From NCBI RefSeq assembly GCF_014203665.1, contig NZ_JACHJN010000010.1, positions 186,001-250,000 of the forward strand: a stretch of 64,000 nt of DNA, read 5' to 3'. How positions within the stretch are numbered: position 1 is the first letter of the stretch; each line of letters opens with the position of its first letter. Below, piece after piece: positions 7,263 through 16,123 of the stretch. The DNA comes from Saccharothrix tamanrassetensis (GTDB taxonomy: Bacteria > Actinomycetota > Actinomycetes > Mycobacteriales > Pseudonocardiaceae). The notes beneath the pieces were generated by a model. That model was given only the letters and a program-made list of their open reading frames with translations. It had not been told where the DNA came from and did not search any database. A program made the position numbers and the translations under genes.

Positions 7263-10191
7263 ATGTGCGAGGACTCGTCACGTGACACGTTGTGCAACGT
7301 GATCCCGTCCGCCGTCGACCGGCTCCCCGCCACCTGGTGGCACAGCGGCGTGCGCGGGAGCACCCACGAGTTGGTCGCCCCCCGTGGGCGGCCGGCATGG
7401 GCCGCGTTCGTGGAACGCGCCACCGCGACCGCGGCCCATGCTCAGTTCCGCGGCGGCGTCGACTGGGACGAGGCGTTCGCGTTCGCGCTGCGCCCCCTGG
7501 TGCGCACGGCCAAGGCGCAGGACGCCCGGCTGGACGACGACTTCGCCCGCCGCCTGGGGCACCGGCTGGCCCGGATCGCCGCCCGCGCGCTGGTGCTGGA
7601 GCTCAACCTCAAGCGCCTGGCGCACGAACTGGACGGCGAGACGCCCCAGGAGCGGTTCGCGCACTTCGTGGGCCACCTGGACCTGGCGGAGCTGTTCGCC
7701 AAGTACCCGGTGCTGGCCCGGCTGCTCGGGCAGACCTGCCTGCACGCCGTGGAGGCGCACCGGGAGCTGCTGGACCGGCTCGCGCAGGATCGTGCCGCGA
7801 TCGTGCGGGAGCTGCTGGACGGCCGCGACCCCGGCCCGGTGGTCACCGTCGACACCGGCCGGGGCGACGCCCACCAGCGTGGCCGCTCGGTGGCCGTGCT
7901 GACGTTCGAGGACGGCCGCAAGGTCGTCTACAAGCCGCGCCCGGTCGCCCTGCACGCCGCCTTCGGCGAGCTGCTGGTCTGGTTCGACGGCCACACGGAC
8001 CTGGGCCTGCGGGTGCCCCGGTCGCTGTCCCGGCCGACCCACGGCTGGCTGGAGTTCGTCTCGCACGCCCCGTGCGCGGACGTGGCCGGCGTCGGCCGGT
8101 TCTACCACCGGCTGGGCGCGCTGATCGCCCTGCTCTACGCGGTCGACGGCACCGACATGCACTACGAGAACCTGATCGCGTGCGGCGACCAGCCGGTGCT
8201 GGTGGACGTCGAGACGCTGTTCCACCCCACCGTCGGCATCCCGTCCGACCCGGCGGTGAAGGCGCTGGCCCGCTCCGTGCACCGGACGGCGGTGCTGCCA
8301 CGCGTGCTGCTCGGCGAGCACGGCGCGCTGGACATCGGCGGCATGGGCGGCGACCACGGCGAGCTGTTCCCGGCGGACGGCGTGGCGTGGCTGCACCCCG
8401 GCACCGACCGGATGCGGCTGGTGCGCCGGCCCGCCCCGCTGCCGCCCGCGCTCAACCGGCCCACCGTGAACGGGACCGAGGCCGAGCCCGCCGACTACCA
8501 GGGCGCGCTGCTGGCCGGGTTCCGCACCGGCTACGACGCCCTCTACGACCACCGCGACGAGCTGCTCGGCGACCACGGGCCTGCTGAGCCGGTTCGCCGA
8601 CCTGCCGGTGCGGTTCGTGCCGCGGATGACCCAGCTGTACGCGACGCTGCTGGACGAGTCGACGCACCCGGACGCGCTGTGCGGCGCACCGGACCGCGAT
8701 CTGGCGCTGGACCTGCTGTGGGACGAGTCCGTCGCGGAGGACGTGCTGCGGGCCCTGGTGCCGCACGAGCTGACCGACCTGTGGGCGGGCGACGTGCCGC
8801 TGTTCACCACCCGACCGGGCAGCCGGGACGTGTGGTCGGCGAGCGGCGAGAAGATCGCGGACCTGCTGCCGGTGTCCGGCCTGGACGCCGTGGCGGCCAA
8901 GGTCGCCGCGCTCGACGAGGTGGACCGGCACGACCAGCAGTGGCTGATCAGCGCCGCGCTGGCCAGCCGCCCCCGGCCGGTGGACCACCGCACCGGCGCC
9001 GCCGTGCCGGCCCCGCTGGAGGCGGGCGTGCCGGACCCGCAGCGGCTGCTGGTCGCGGCGTGCGGCATCGCCGACGAGGTGCTGGCCCGTGCGACGGTCG
9101 ACGGCCGGCGGGTCAACTGGGTGGGGCTGGAGCTGGTGGACGACCGGCACTGGGCGGTGGCCGGGATGGGCGCGGGCCTGTCCAACGGCTACACCGGCGT
9201 CGCGCTGTTCCTGGCTCAGCTCGGCGCGTTGACCGGGGCGTCCCGCTACACCAAGTTCGCCCGCGACGCGCTCGCCCCGGTGCCCGGTCTGCTGCGGTCG
9301 TTCGCCGCCGACGGCGAGCTGGCGGTCGCCGTGGGCAGCGGCGCGTTCCACGGACTGGGCGGCATCTGCTACGCGCTGGCACGCCTGGCGAACCTGCTCG
9401 GTGACGACGACATCCAGGGTTGGTTGCGGGAAGCCGTCGACATCGCGGCGGCCGTCGAAGCGGTCGGTGAAGATCCGGCGAACCTCGTGGAGGGCTGGGC
9501 GGGCGGGCTGGCCGCGATGCTGGCCGTGCACACGGAAAGCGGTCTCCCGGCGGCCCGCCGGCTGGCCCGCCGCTACGCCGACCGGCTGCTCGCCGCGAAC
9601 CCGGCCGGCGACGGTTTCGCCCGTGGCCGGGCGGGCGTCGGTTGGGCGCTGCTGCGCCACGCGCGAGCCAGTCAGGACCACCGCTACGGCGTCGCCGGGC
9701 GCGCCCACCTGCGCGCGGACCACGCGCTGCGGCAACGGCTGCTGGACGTGGGCGAGGCGGACCACAGCTGGTGCTCCGGCCTGTCCGGCGCGGTCCTCGC
9801 CCACTCCGCCCACCCGGACCAGCCGGTCGACACCTACACCATGCACCTCGACCGGTGCCTGAACGCCCTGGCGGTGCACGAGCCGCTGCGCGACCTCAGC
9901 CTGTGCCATGGTGAACTCGGCGTGCTGGAATCGCTGGCCGTGCTCGCCGAACGCGGGCACGACCTGGCGACCGCAATGCTGTCCCGGCGCGCCGGTCTCG
10001 TACTCGGTGCGCTGGAGCAGTACGGGGCGCGGTGCGGCACACCCGGTGGCGTGCCGTCGGCGGGGCTGCTCACCGGGCTGTCCGGCATCGGGTACGCCCT
10101 GCTGCGCCTGGGCCTCCCCGAGCGGGTGCCGTCCGTGCTGCTGCTCGAAACCCCTGCAAATCCCAACCCTCGCGAGGAGAGAACCCGATGA
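7263..10191 (+). pseudogene. lanM: Type 2 lanthipeptide synthetase LanM with apparent frameshift near 8578
   Basis: Bifunctional dehydratase/cyclase that installs dehydroamino acids and (methyl)lanthionine in a precursor peptide. The first frame (7263 to about 8578, some 438 codons) holds the dehydratase domain, including the VVYKPRP and DMHYENLIACGDQPVLVDVETLFHP regions (kinase-like active site). The rest continues in the +1 frame from about 8581 (LLSRFADLPVRF...) and contains the LanC-like cyclase, with zinc ligands SWCSGLSG and LCHGELG. Together the parts make about 975 residues, a normal LanM length, so the only defect is one extra base (or two missing) at DHG|LLSRF. It may be a true mutation, recoding or an assembly error. 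ATG 7263 is the likely start. Confidence 0.88.
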
Positions 10192-10397
10192 GCAACGCCA
10201 ACCGCGACGAGGTCGGCACCTGGCCCGACGACCAGGACGGCGACCACCCCGCCGGGGAGATGGCGCTGTCCCGCAAGTCCAGGACCGGTGCGCGCGCCCG
10301 CGCGCTGGCCGGTCTGACCCTCGCCGTCGGCGCGTACGCGGTGGTCGCCGCGGGCCTGGCCGACAGCACCTCGGTGAGCGCGCCCACGATCATGTGA
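10188..10397 (+). CDS. Candidate LanM substrate (precursor peptide), cysteine-free
   Basis: Small gene of 69 codons whose ATG overlaps the lanM stop (ATGA), which implies translational coupling and the same pathway. It has a ribosome-binding site GAGGAGAG. The N-terminal half is acidic and hydrophilic, like a leader (GTWPDDQDGDHPAGEM). Next come a basic stretch, a hydrophobic Ala/Leu/Val/Gly segment, and a short Ser/Thr tail ADSTSVSAPTIM. It contains no cysteine, so it cannot form lanthionine in the usual way. Ser/Thr dehydration alone, or a small membrane accessory protein, are alternatives. Precursor status rests on position and layout only. Confidence 0.5.
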   Translation: MSNANRDEVGTWPDDQDGDHPAGEMALSRKSRTGARARALAGLTLAVGAYAVVAAGLADSTSVSAPTIM

Positions 10398-10416
10398 CAC
10401 CCCCTTCGTGGGACCG

Positions 10417-10457
10417 GCCGGACTGCCCGCCCAGACTGGGGGTGCGGGCAGTCCGGC
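10417..10457 (+). terminator. Terminator hairpin after the lanM operon
   Basis: Perfect 14-bp stem GCCGGACTGCCCGC / GCGGGCAGTCCGGC with a 13-nt loop, starting 19 nt after the small gene's stop codon. It separates lanM and the small gene from the downstream LAL regulator. There is no T tract. Confidence 0.65.
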
Positions 10458-10482
10458 GCGCGCTTGACTAAGGTCGGCACCC

Positions 10483-13428
10483 ATGCAGACCCGCGCGCCG
10501 GTCGTGGTCGGCCGCGACGCCGAACTCCGGGTGTTGGACCAGGCCCTGGCCGACGCCACCGCCCACCACGGGCGTGCCGTGTTCCTGGTCGGCGAGCCGG
10601 GCATCGGCAAGACCCGACTGGCCAGGGTGACTGCTGGCGCGGCGTTCGACCGGGGCCTGCGGGTGCTGCGAGGCCGCGGCTCGACCATCGGGCCGATGGT
10701 GCCGTTCCGCCCGCTGGCCGAGGCCCTGATGTCGCTGCTGCGCGGCGGCGACGGCCCGGACCTGCGGGAACTGGGCCCCTACCAGCCGGTCCTGGGCCGC
10801 CTGGTGCCCGAGTGGGGCACCGAGCCCCAGGCGGGGCACTCGATCGTCGTGCTGGCCGAGGCCGTGCTGCGCCTGCTGGCCCTCATCGGCCGCACCCGCC
10901 CGTGCCTGCTGGTCCTGGAGGACCTGCACGACTCCGACGCGGAGACCCTGGCCGTGATCGACTACCTGGTGGACAACCTGGACCAGGTACCGGCCGTGCT
11001 GCTGGTCACCACCAGAGCCGACCCGGGTCCGACCCTCGACGTGATCCGGCTCGCCGCGCAACGGGACGCGGGCACCCTGCTGGAGCTGCGCCGGTTGGAC
11101 GAGGGGCAGGTGCGCCGGATGGTCGCGTCCTGCCTGGAGGTCGGCGTCGCCGAGGTACCCGAGGCGGTCGTCGCACGCATCTGGTCGGACAGCGCCGGCA
11201 TCCCGTTCGTGGTGGAGGAGATGCTGCACAGCCTGGTCGTCGGCGGCCTGCTGGTGCGCGGCCCGGACGGCTGGCAGGCGTTGGGCGAACTGCGCATCGA
11301 CGTCCCGACCGCCCTGGTCCGCTCCATCGCCCACCGCACCGACCGGCTGGGGCCGCAAGGCCGCGAACTGCTCTCGGTGGCCGCCGTCCTGGGCCACCGG
11401 TTCCCGCTCTCCGTGCTGCGCGAGGTCACCGGCATGGACGACCGGACCCTGCTGTCGCACCTGCACGCGGGCGTGGCGGCGCAACTGGTGACCCCGGACG
11501 AACCCGTGCCCGACTGGTACGCGTTCCGCCACCCGCTGACCGCCGAGGCCCTGCTGGCGCAACTGACCCCGACCCACCGCGCCGACGTTTCCGGGCGGAC
11601 CGCCGACGCCATCCGGAAGCTGCACCCCGACCTGCCCGGCGAGTGGTGCCCGCTGGTCGCGTCCCTGCGGCTGGACGCGGGCCAGACCGCCGAGGCGGGC
11701 GCCCTGCTGGCCGAAGCGGGCCGACGCGCCCTGGCCGACGGCGCGGCGGGCTCGGCGGTCCGCCTGCTGGACCACGCGCACCGCCTCCTGGCGAGCCAGG
11801 TGGACGTGGGCATCCGAGCCGACGTACTGGGCTCCCTGCTGCCCGCACTCGGCGAAGCGGGGCAGTTCGAACGAGCCTTCGCCCTCACCGACGCCGTGGC
11901 CGAACTGGCCACCGCCGGCCTAACCCGCATCCGCCGAGCCGAACTGCACACCGCCCTGGCCCGGGTCGCCTGGCTGGCCGGCCGCTCGGTGGACGGCATG
12001 GCCCAGGTCGAGGCAGCCCGCGCCCTCCTGGGTCCGGCCCCCGACGACGCCCACGCGGCCCGCGTCGACTCGACGGCGGCGTTCCTCACCCTGGAGGCCC
12101 AGCGCCCGGACCGGATCGCGTCCGCCGAGGCGCTGGCCCGCCGAGCCGCCGAGGCCGCCCGCCGCGCAGCGCTGCCCGAAGTGGGCTGCGAGGCCTGGCA
12201 GCTGCTCGGCATCCTGGCCCGCGACCGGGACCTGGGAGAGGCCGTCGACCACTTCACCAGGGCCCGGCAGCTCGCCGAGGAGCACCACCTGCCCATCCAG
12301 CGCACGTACGCGGTGGTACGCCTCGCGGGCATCGACTGGCTGGCCGACGGCTCGCCCACCGAACTGGCCGAAGCCCGCGAGGAGGCGCTGCGGGTGGGTG
12401 CGATCACGGTGGCCTACAACGTCGACGCGATCCTCGGCCTCGACGCCGTGCTGCGCGGCCAATACGCCGTCGCCGAGGAGAAGCTGGCCCGCTGCGGCGA
12501 AGGCACCAGGCGCCTGCAGCTCAAGTCCATGACCCTCTACGTCCTGATGGCCCAGGCGACCGCCGCCGCGCACCAGGGCAAGCGGTCCGAAGTGGACAGT
12601 GCGGTGGCCGATTTCCACGCCTTGGGCGGCATCGGCTCCCAGGAACGCCCACTGTGCTTCGGTCTGGCCAGGGCGTTCTGCGCCCTGCTCGAAGAGGACC
12701 GCGACCAGGCCGCCCAGGACGTCGCCAAGGCGATGGCCTACGAAGCCGAAACGCCCACCACGTTCCACCTCTCCGGCACCCACGGCCTGCGCCTGCTCCT
12801 GGGCGTCCTCTCCGGAGCCCTGGACCGCACGGCGTACGACGACATCACCCGCTCCGCAGCGGCAGGCATGCGCTGGAACCGGGTCTTCGGCCAGTTCGCC
12901 CAAGCCGTCCTGCTGGGTCGGGAGGGCAGGGAAGCGGAAGCCGCGGCAGCGGTCCGAACAGCACGCGAGGCCGCGTCCATCTACCCGCTGGCACGGCACC
13001 TGGGCCTGCGCCTGGTGGCCGAAGCCGCGGTGGCCGACGGTTGGGGCGAACCCATCGGCTGGCTGCGCACCGCCGAGGAGTACTTCCACCAGTCCGGGGG
13101 CACCGCCGTGGCCAGCGCCTGCCGGGGCCTGCTGAGGAGCCTGGGAGCCTCGATCCCGCAACGCCGGACCGGCTCCGACCAGGTGCCCCGCGAACTGCGG
13201 GCGCTGGGCGTCACCGTGCGGGAGTTCGAAGTCTTCAGGCTCCTGGCGCGCCGCCTGGGCAACAAGGCCATCGCGACCCGCCTGCACATCTCCCCCCGCA
13301 CCGTGGAGAAACACGTGGCCAGCCTCATCACCAAGACCGCCCAACCGGACCGCGAGTCGCTGAGCAGCCTGGCCGCCGACCTCGGACCCTCCGACCGGCC
13401 CTACCAGGACGACACCCGCGTTCGCTAG
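10483..13428 (+). CDS. LAL-type LuxR-family regulator with AAA/STAND ATPase
   Basis: Large transcription regulator of 981 residues. The N-terminal ATPase has Walker A GEPGIGKT (residues 37-44) and Walker B CLLVLEDLHDSD. A long helical TPR-like middle follows, and a C-terminal LuxR HTH contains VTVREFEVFRLLARRLGNKAIATRL followed by HISPRTVEKHV. Such proteins commonly activate secondary-metabolite or sugar-utilisation genes. It follows the lanM/small-gene unit after a terminator, in the same direction, so it may be their pathway regulator, but that is only positional. The start is ATG 10483; its 5' region is short. Confidence 0.92.
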   Translation: MQTRAPVVVGRDAELRVLDQALADATAHHGRAVFLVGEPGIGKTRLARVTAGAAFDRGLRVLRGRGSTIGPMVPFRPLAEALMSLLRGGDGPDLRELGPYQPVLGRLVPEWGTEPQAGHSIVVLAEAVLRLLALIGRTRPCLLVLEDLHDSDAETLAVIDYLVDNLDQVPAVLLVTTRADPGPTLDVIRLAAQRDAGTLLELRRLDEGQVRRMVASCLEVGVAEVPEAVVARIWSDSAGIPFVVEEMLHSLVVGGLLVRGPDGWQALGELRIDVPTALVRSIAHRTDRLGPQGRELLSVAAVLGHRFPLSVLREVTGMDDRTLLSHLHAGVAAQLVTPDEPVPDWYAFRHPLTAEALLAQLTPTHRADVSGRTADAIRKLHPDLPGEWCPLVASLRLDAGQTAEAGALLAEAGRRALADGAAGSAVRLLDHAHRLLASQVDVGIRADVLGSLLPALGEAGQFERAFALTDAVAELATAGLTRIRRAELHTALARVAWLAGRSVDGMAQVEAARALLGPAPDDAHAARVDSTAAFLTLEAQRPDRIASAEALARRAAEAARRAALPEVGCEAWQLLGILARDRDLGEAVDHFTRARQLAEEHHLPIQRTYAVVRLAGIDWLADGSPTELAEAREEALRVGAITVAYNVDAILGLDAVLRGQYAVAEEKLARCGEGTRRLQLKSMTLYVLMAQATAAAHQGKRSEVDSAVADFHALGGIGSQERPLCFGLARAFCALLEEDRDQAAQDVAKAMAYEAETPTTFHLSGTHGLRLLLGVLSGALDRTAYDDITRSAAAGMRWNRVFGQFAQAVLLGREGREAEAAAAVRTAREAASIYPLARHLGLRLVAEAAVADGWGEPIGWLRTAEEYFHQSGGTAVASACRGLLRSLGASIPQRRTGSDQVPRELRALGVTVREFEVFRLLARRLGNKAIATRLHISPRTVEKHVASLITKTAQPDRESLSSLAADLGPSDRPYQDDTRVR

Positions 13429-13437
13429 GACTGGTCC

Positions 13438-14157
13438 GTGAGGATCCTCCTGGCAATGGTGCTGATGGTGGTCATGGGCAGCGGTGTGGCCCAAGCGTCC
13501 GGCAACCCGGAAACAACCCACGACCCAGACGTGACGAAAGGCCCGTGCGCCTACACGAAGACCCCCGACGACCCCGCGGCCCGCCCGGTGAAGCTCCCAC
13601 CGGACCCCAGGCGCACCCCGTCCAAGGGCAAGGCGGACGTGCTGCTGAAGACCAACCAGGGCAACATCCCCCTGGTCCTGGACCGGGCCAAGGCCCCCTG
13701 CACCGTCCAGAGCTTCCTGCACCTGGTGACGAAGAAGTTCTACGACGCCACCACCTGCCACCGCCTCACCGCCTACCCGACCCTCAAGGTCCTGCAATGC
13801 GGCGACCCCACCGGCACCGGCGAACGAGGGCCCGGCTACAAGTACAAGGACGAACTGCCCACCGACCTCAAGCCGGCCCCGAACGACCCCACCGGCGAAC
13901 GCCGCATCTACCCCCGGGGCACCCTGGCCATGGCCAACGCCGGTCCCGACACCAACGGCAGCCAGTTCTTCCTGGTCACCTCGGACTCCATCCTCCGCCC
14001 GAACTACACCGTCTTCGGCACCATCAAGCCCGAAGGCCTGACCACCCTCGACAAGATCGCCGCCACCGGCATCGCCCCCACCCCGGACAACCCCGCCCCA
14101 CTGGACGGCCGCCCAGCCCGACCCGTGGACATCAGCCGAGCCAAGAAGGGCTGCTGA
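13438..14157 (+). CDS. Secreted cyclophilin-type peptidyl-prolyl cis-trans isomerase
   Basis: Exported PPIase of 239 residues: signal peptide (RILLAMVLMVVMGSGVAQAS), then about 65 residues of Pro-rich linker, then a cyclophilin domain. FYDATTCHRLTAYPTLKVLQCGDPTGTG corresponds to the catalytic-loop region, although the usual R-x-x-x-x-F-x-x-Q is altered (no GFMIQGG). TLAMANAGPDTNGSQFFLV, in outline, is the conserved core with the Gln-Phe-Phe motif. The GTG start is 9 nt after the LAL stop, so the two are probably co-transcribed. Extra cysteines (CAYTK, APCTV, TTCHR, LQCG) suggest disulfides. Confidence 0.87.
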   Translation: MRILLAMVLMVVMGSGVAQASGNPETTHDPDVTKGPCAYTKTPDDPAARPVKLPPDPRRTPSKGKADVLLKTNQGNIPLVLDRAKAPCTVQSFLHLVTKKFYDATTCHRLTAYPTLKVLQCGDPTGTGERGPGYKYKDELPTDLKPAPNDPTGERRIYPRGTLAMANAGPDTNGSQFFLVTSDSILRPNYTVFGTIKPEGLTTLDKIAATGIAPTPDNPAPLDGRPARPVDISRAKKGC

Positions 14158-14181
14158 CCACAGACCCCCGAGCTGCGCGCC

Positions 14182-14515
14182 AAGCGCACACCCCACACCC
14201 GCTGCGTGTCATCCCCGTATGGCCTGCCCGCAGGGCAACCACGCTTGTCCAGGCAGGTCAAGCACGCCCTTCGCTTGACCTGCCTGGACAAGCGTGGTCG
14301 TCTTCGACAGGCCATACGGGGATGACACGCAGCCACCCACCAACGCTCAAGAGTCTTCACGCTCGCAGAGCGCGAAGGCTCGCAGAGCTTTGGAGGGCAT
14401 CCTTGGCGGCCTGCCCGTCCGGCGAGGACGCTTTCCGCCCTTCGGAGACCCTTAGCGGCCTGCCCGACCGGCGAGGACGCCCATCCGGCGAGGACGCTTT
14501 TCGCCCTTCACCCCT
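14182..14515 (+). repeat. Nested-hairpin intergenic repeat, full copy
   Basis: The core is two nested perfect inverted repeats: outer arms of 25 nt (14202-14226 / 14308-14332, CTGCGTGTCATCCCCGTATG plus GCCTG) and inner arms of 26 nt (14238-14263 / 14273-14298) around a 9-nt loop. A tail follows with three copies of a unit containing CGGCGAGGACGC (about 14409-14432, 14457-14480, 14484-14500). An inverted copy at 41.6 kb keeps the outer arms and tail but has an unrelated, still self-complementary inner stem. No ORF is credible in this 376-bp gap. Confidence 0.85.
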
Positions 14516-14533
14516 GCCACCCCCGACACGCCA

Positions 14534-15262
14534 TCACCCCACCGCCGGCGCCACAACCCGAATATCCGCGTTCCAATCCGCGTACCGATGCACCGTCCGC
14601 TGAAACACGTTGTCCTCCAACGTCTTCATCGTCTGCTCCACCCGCACCGGCAGGTTCCCCGGTCCCACCCACACCACCGCGGTGGCCGTGAACCCCGACT
14701 CGTAAGCCGCCAACAACTGCGCCCGGTGGGCCAGCTCCGGCGTCTGCTCCGCCTGCGACCGGAGATCCACCAGCATCGTGTACCGCCGGGTCGGCACGCC
14801 GTCCACCGTCTCGTCGGCGTTCTCCACTATCAGCGCCCCGCGCAGGCTCGCCACCACCGATCGCGGATCGACCTCGTCCACGATCCCCTCGACCGTCGAC
14901 CCGGACTTCAACGGCGCCCGATCCGCCCGGTTCAACCGCTTCCAGGAACCGCCGTTGGTCCGCGCGTACCCGGCGTCGGCGACGACCACCACGTCCACCG
15001 CGTCCTCGCGCAAGGTGAGCAACCGGCCTTCGCGGGCACGCAGCAGCCCGCCGTCCACCCGCACCCGCCGCCCGGACATGGTCGTCTCCGCGTCGAACCG
15101 CACCGAGTACTGCTCGTCGGCGCGCGACACCAGCGCCTTCACCAGCCCGGCCGTGTCCCGCGCCACCGGCTCCAACGTCGGCGCGGGAAGCGGTGTCCGC
15201 TCTGCCGCACACCCCGTCAACACGCCGACGCACAGCAGCAACGGGACCACGGACCTGCGCAT
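14534..15262 (-). CDS. Hypothetical lipoprotein (LppX/LolA-like size and layout)
   Basis: Exported lipoprotein of 242 residues. Signal RRSVVPLLLCVGVLTGC ends in the lipidated Cys. The mature domain has alternating beta-strand patterns (VRVDGGLLRAREGRLLTL, VVWVGPGNLPVRVEQTM), reminiscent of actinobacterial LppX/LprG-like lipid-binding lipoproteins, but I cannot confirm that family. ATG 15262 has ribosome-binding site GGGGGAAG; the open frame upstream is antisense to the MOSC gene. It is divergent from that gene across 96 bp. The function is unknown. Confidence 0.75.
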   Translation of the reverse strand: MRRSVVPLLLCVGVLTGCAAERTPLPAPTLEPVARDTAGLVKALVSRADEQYSVRFDAETTMSGRRVRVDGGLLRAREGRLLTLREDAVDVVVVADAGYARTNGGSWKRLNRADRAPLKSGSTVEGIVDEVDPRSVVASLRGALIVENADETVDGVPTRRYTMLVDLRSQAEQTPELAHRAQLLAAYESGFTATAVVWVGPGNLPVRVEQTMKTLEDNVFQRTVHRYADWNADIRVVAPAVG

Positions 15263-15358
15263 GACTTCCCCCACGAAACGGTGAACGGCGCCCATCCTCG
15301 CGCACCGGCGCGGGATAAGGAGTGCGAACCCGCAAACTACCTCGGCTACCGTTGCAGC

Positions 15359-16012
15359 ATGCCTCACGTGCTTTCGGTCAACATCGGCACCCGCACCGAC
15401 TTCGACCCGGCCGCGCTGGGCCACACCGGCATCGGCAAGCGCCCGGTGACCGGCCCCGTACAGGTCAGCGCCCCGATCGAGGTCGGCAGCGGCCTGGCAG
15501 GCGACCACATCTCGGACAGCCGCAACCACGGCGGCCCCGACCAGGCCGTCTACGCCTACGCCCGCGAGGACCTGGACGACTGGGCCGCGGAACTCGGCCG
15601 CGACCTCACACCCGGACTGTTCGGCGAGAACCTCACGACCGCCGGCATCGACCTGTCCGACGTGCTGATCGGAGAACGCTGGAGGATCGGCACCGCCGTG
15701 CTCCAGGTCACCAACCCGCGCATCCCGTGCCGCACGTTCGCCGGTGTCATGGAGGAGAGCGGCTGGGTCAAGACCTTCACCCGCAAGGCCGTGCCCGGCG
15801 CGTACTTCCGCGTCCTCGAAGCCGGCACCATCACCGCCGGCGACCCGGCGGAACTCGTCGAGCGCCCCGACCACGACGTGACCATCCGGCTCGCCTTCCG
15901 CGCGCTGACCCTGGAGCCCGAACTGCTGCCCCGCCTGCTCGACGCCGGCGACCTCCTCACGGACGTGGTCCGCAGCCGGGCCGAGCGCCGGTTGACGCCC
16001 GACCCCGCCTAG
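15359..16012 (+). CDS. MOSC domain protein (YiiM-like)
   Basis: MOSC-fold protein of 217 residues. HGGPDQAVYAYAREDLDDWA and PGLFGENLTTAGID are the YiiM-family core, and NPRIPCRTFAG carries the conserved Cys expected to bind the molybdenum cofactor. A C-terminal 3-alpha domain follows (RLAFRALTLEPELLPRLLD). YiiM proteins reduce N-hydroxylated bases and related compounds with molybdopterin. The start is ATG 15359. The stop overlaps the first unit of a 17-bp tandem repeat. Confidence 0.88.
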   Translation: MPHVLSVNIGTRTDFDPAALGHTGIGKRPVTGPVQVSAPIEVGSGLAGDHISDSRNHGGPDQAVYAYAREDLDDWAAELGRDLTPGLFGENLTTAGIDLSDVLIGERWRIGTAVLQVTNPRIPCRTFAGVMEESGWVKTFTRKAVPGAYFRVLEAGTITAGDPAELVERPDHDVTIRLAFRALTLEPELLPRLLDAGDLLTDVVRSRAERRLTPDPA

Positions 16013-16112
16013 CGCACGGTCGACCGCACAGCACGGTTGACCTCAGAGCACGGTCAAGCTCAGCGCACGGTCGACCCCGGAGTGGGGTCGACCTCACAGC
16101 ACGGCCGACCAC
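16011..16112. repeat. Six tandem degenerate 17-bp repeats
   Basis: Six consecutive 17-bp units share the pattern (A)CAGCACGGTCGACCTC with scattered changes, for example AGCGCACGGTCGACCGC (16011-16027) and ACAGCACGGTTGACCTC (16028-16044). The array fills the gap between the convergent MOSC and aldo/keto reductase genes and begins at the MOSC stop codon. It shows no spacers and no hairpin. Confidence 0.8.
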
Positions 16113-16123
16113 CCGCCCCACCC

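Noticed and set aside
8608-10191. Independent LanC-type cyclase gene starting at GTG 8608
   Set aside because: The protein would start inside the conserved LanM linker (LLSRFADLPVRF) and there is no ribosome-binding site before the GTG; one frameshifted LanM explains the data better.
14182-14515. Insertion sequence
   Set aside because: No transposase ORF lies between the inverted arms, no target-site duplication is visible, and the arms are separated by only about 80 bp. A non-autonomous or structured element is the better reading.
10464-14603. 1379-codon frame overlapping the LAL regulator and cyclophilin genes
   Set aside because: It crosses two genuine genes and their gap, with Pro/Arg/Gly-rich composition and no domain.
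16011-16112. Possible CRISPR array
   Set aside because: The repeats are contiguous with no unique spacers. The same holds for the arrays at 35948-36071 and 41350-41463, and no cas genes are present.
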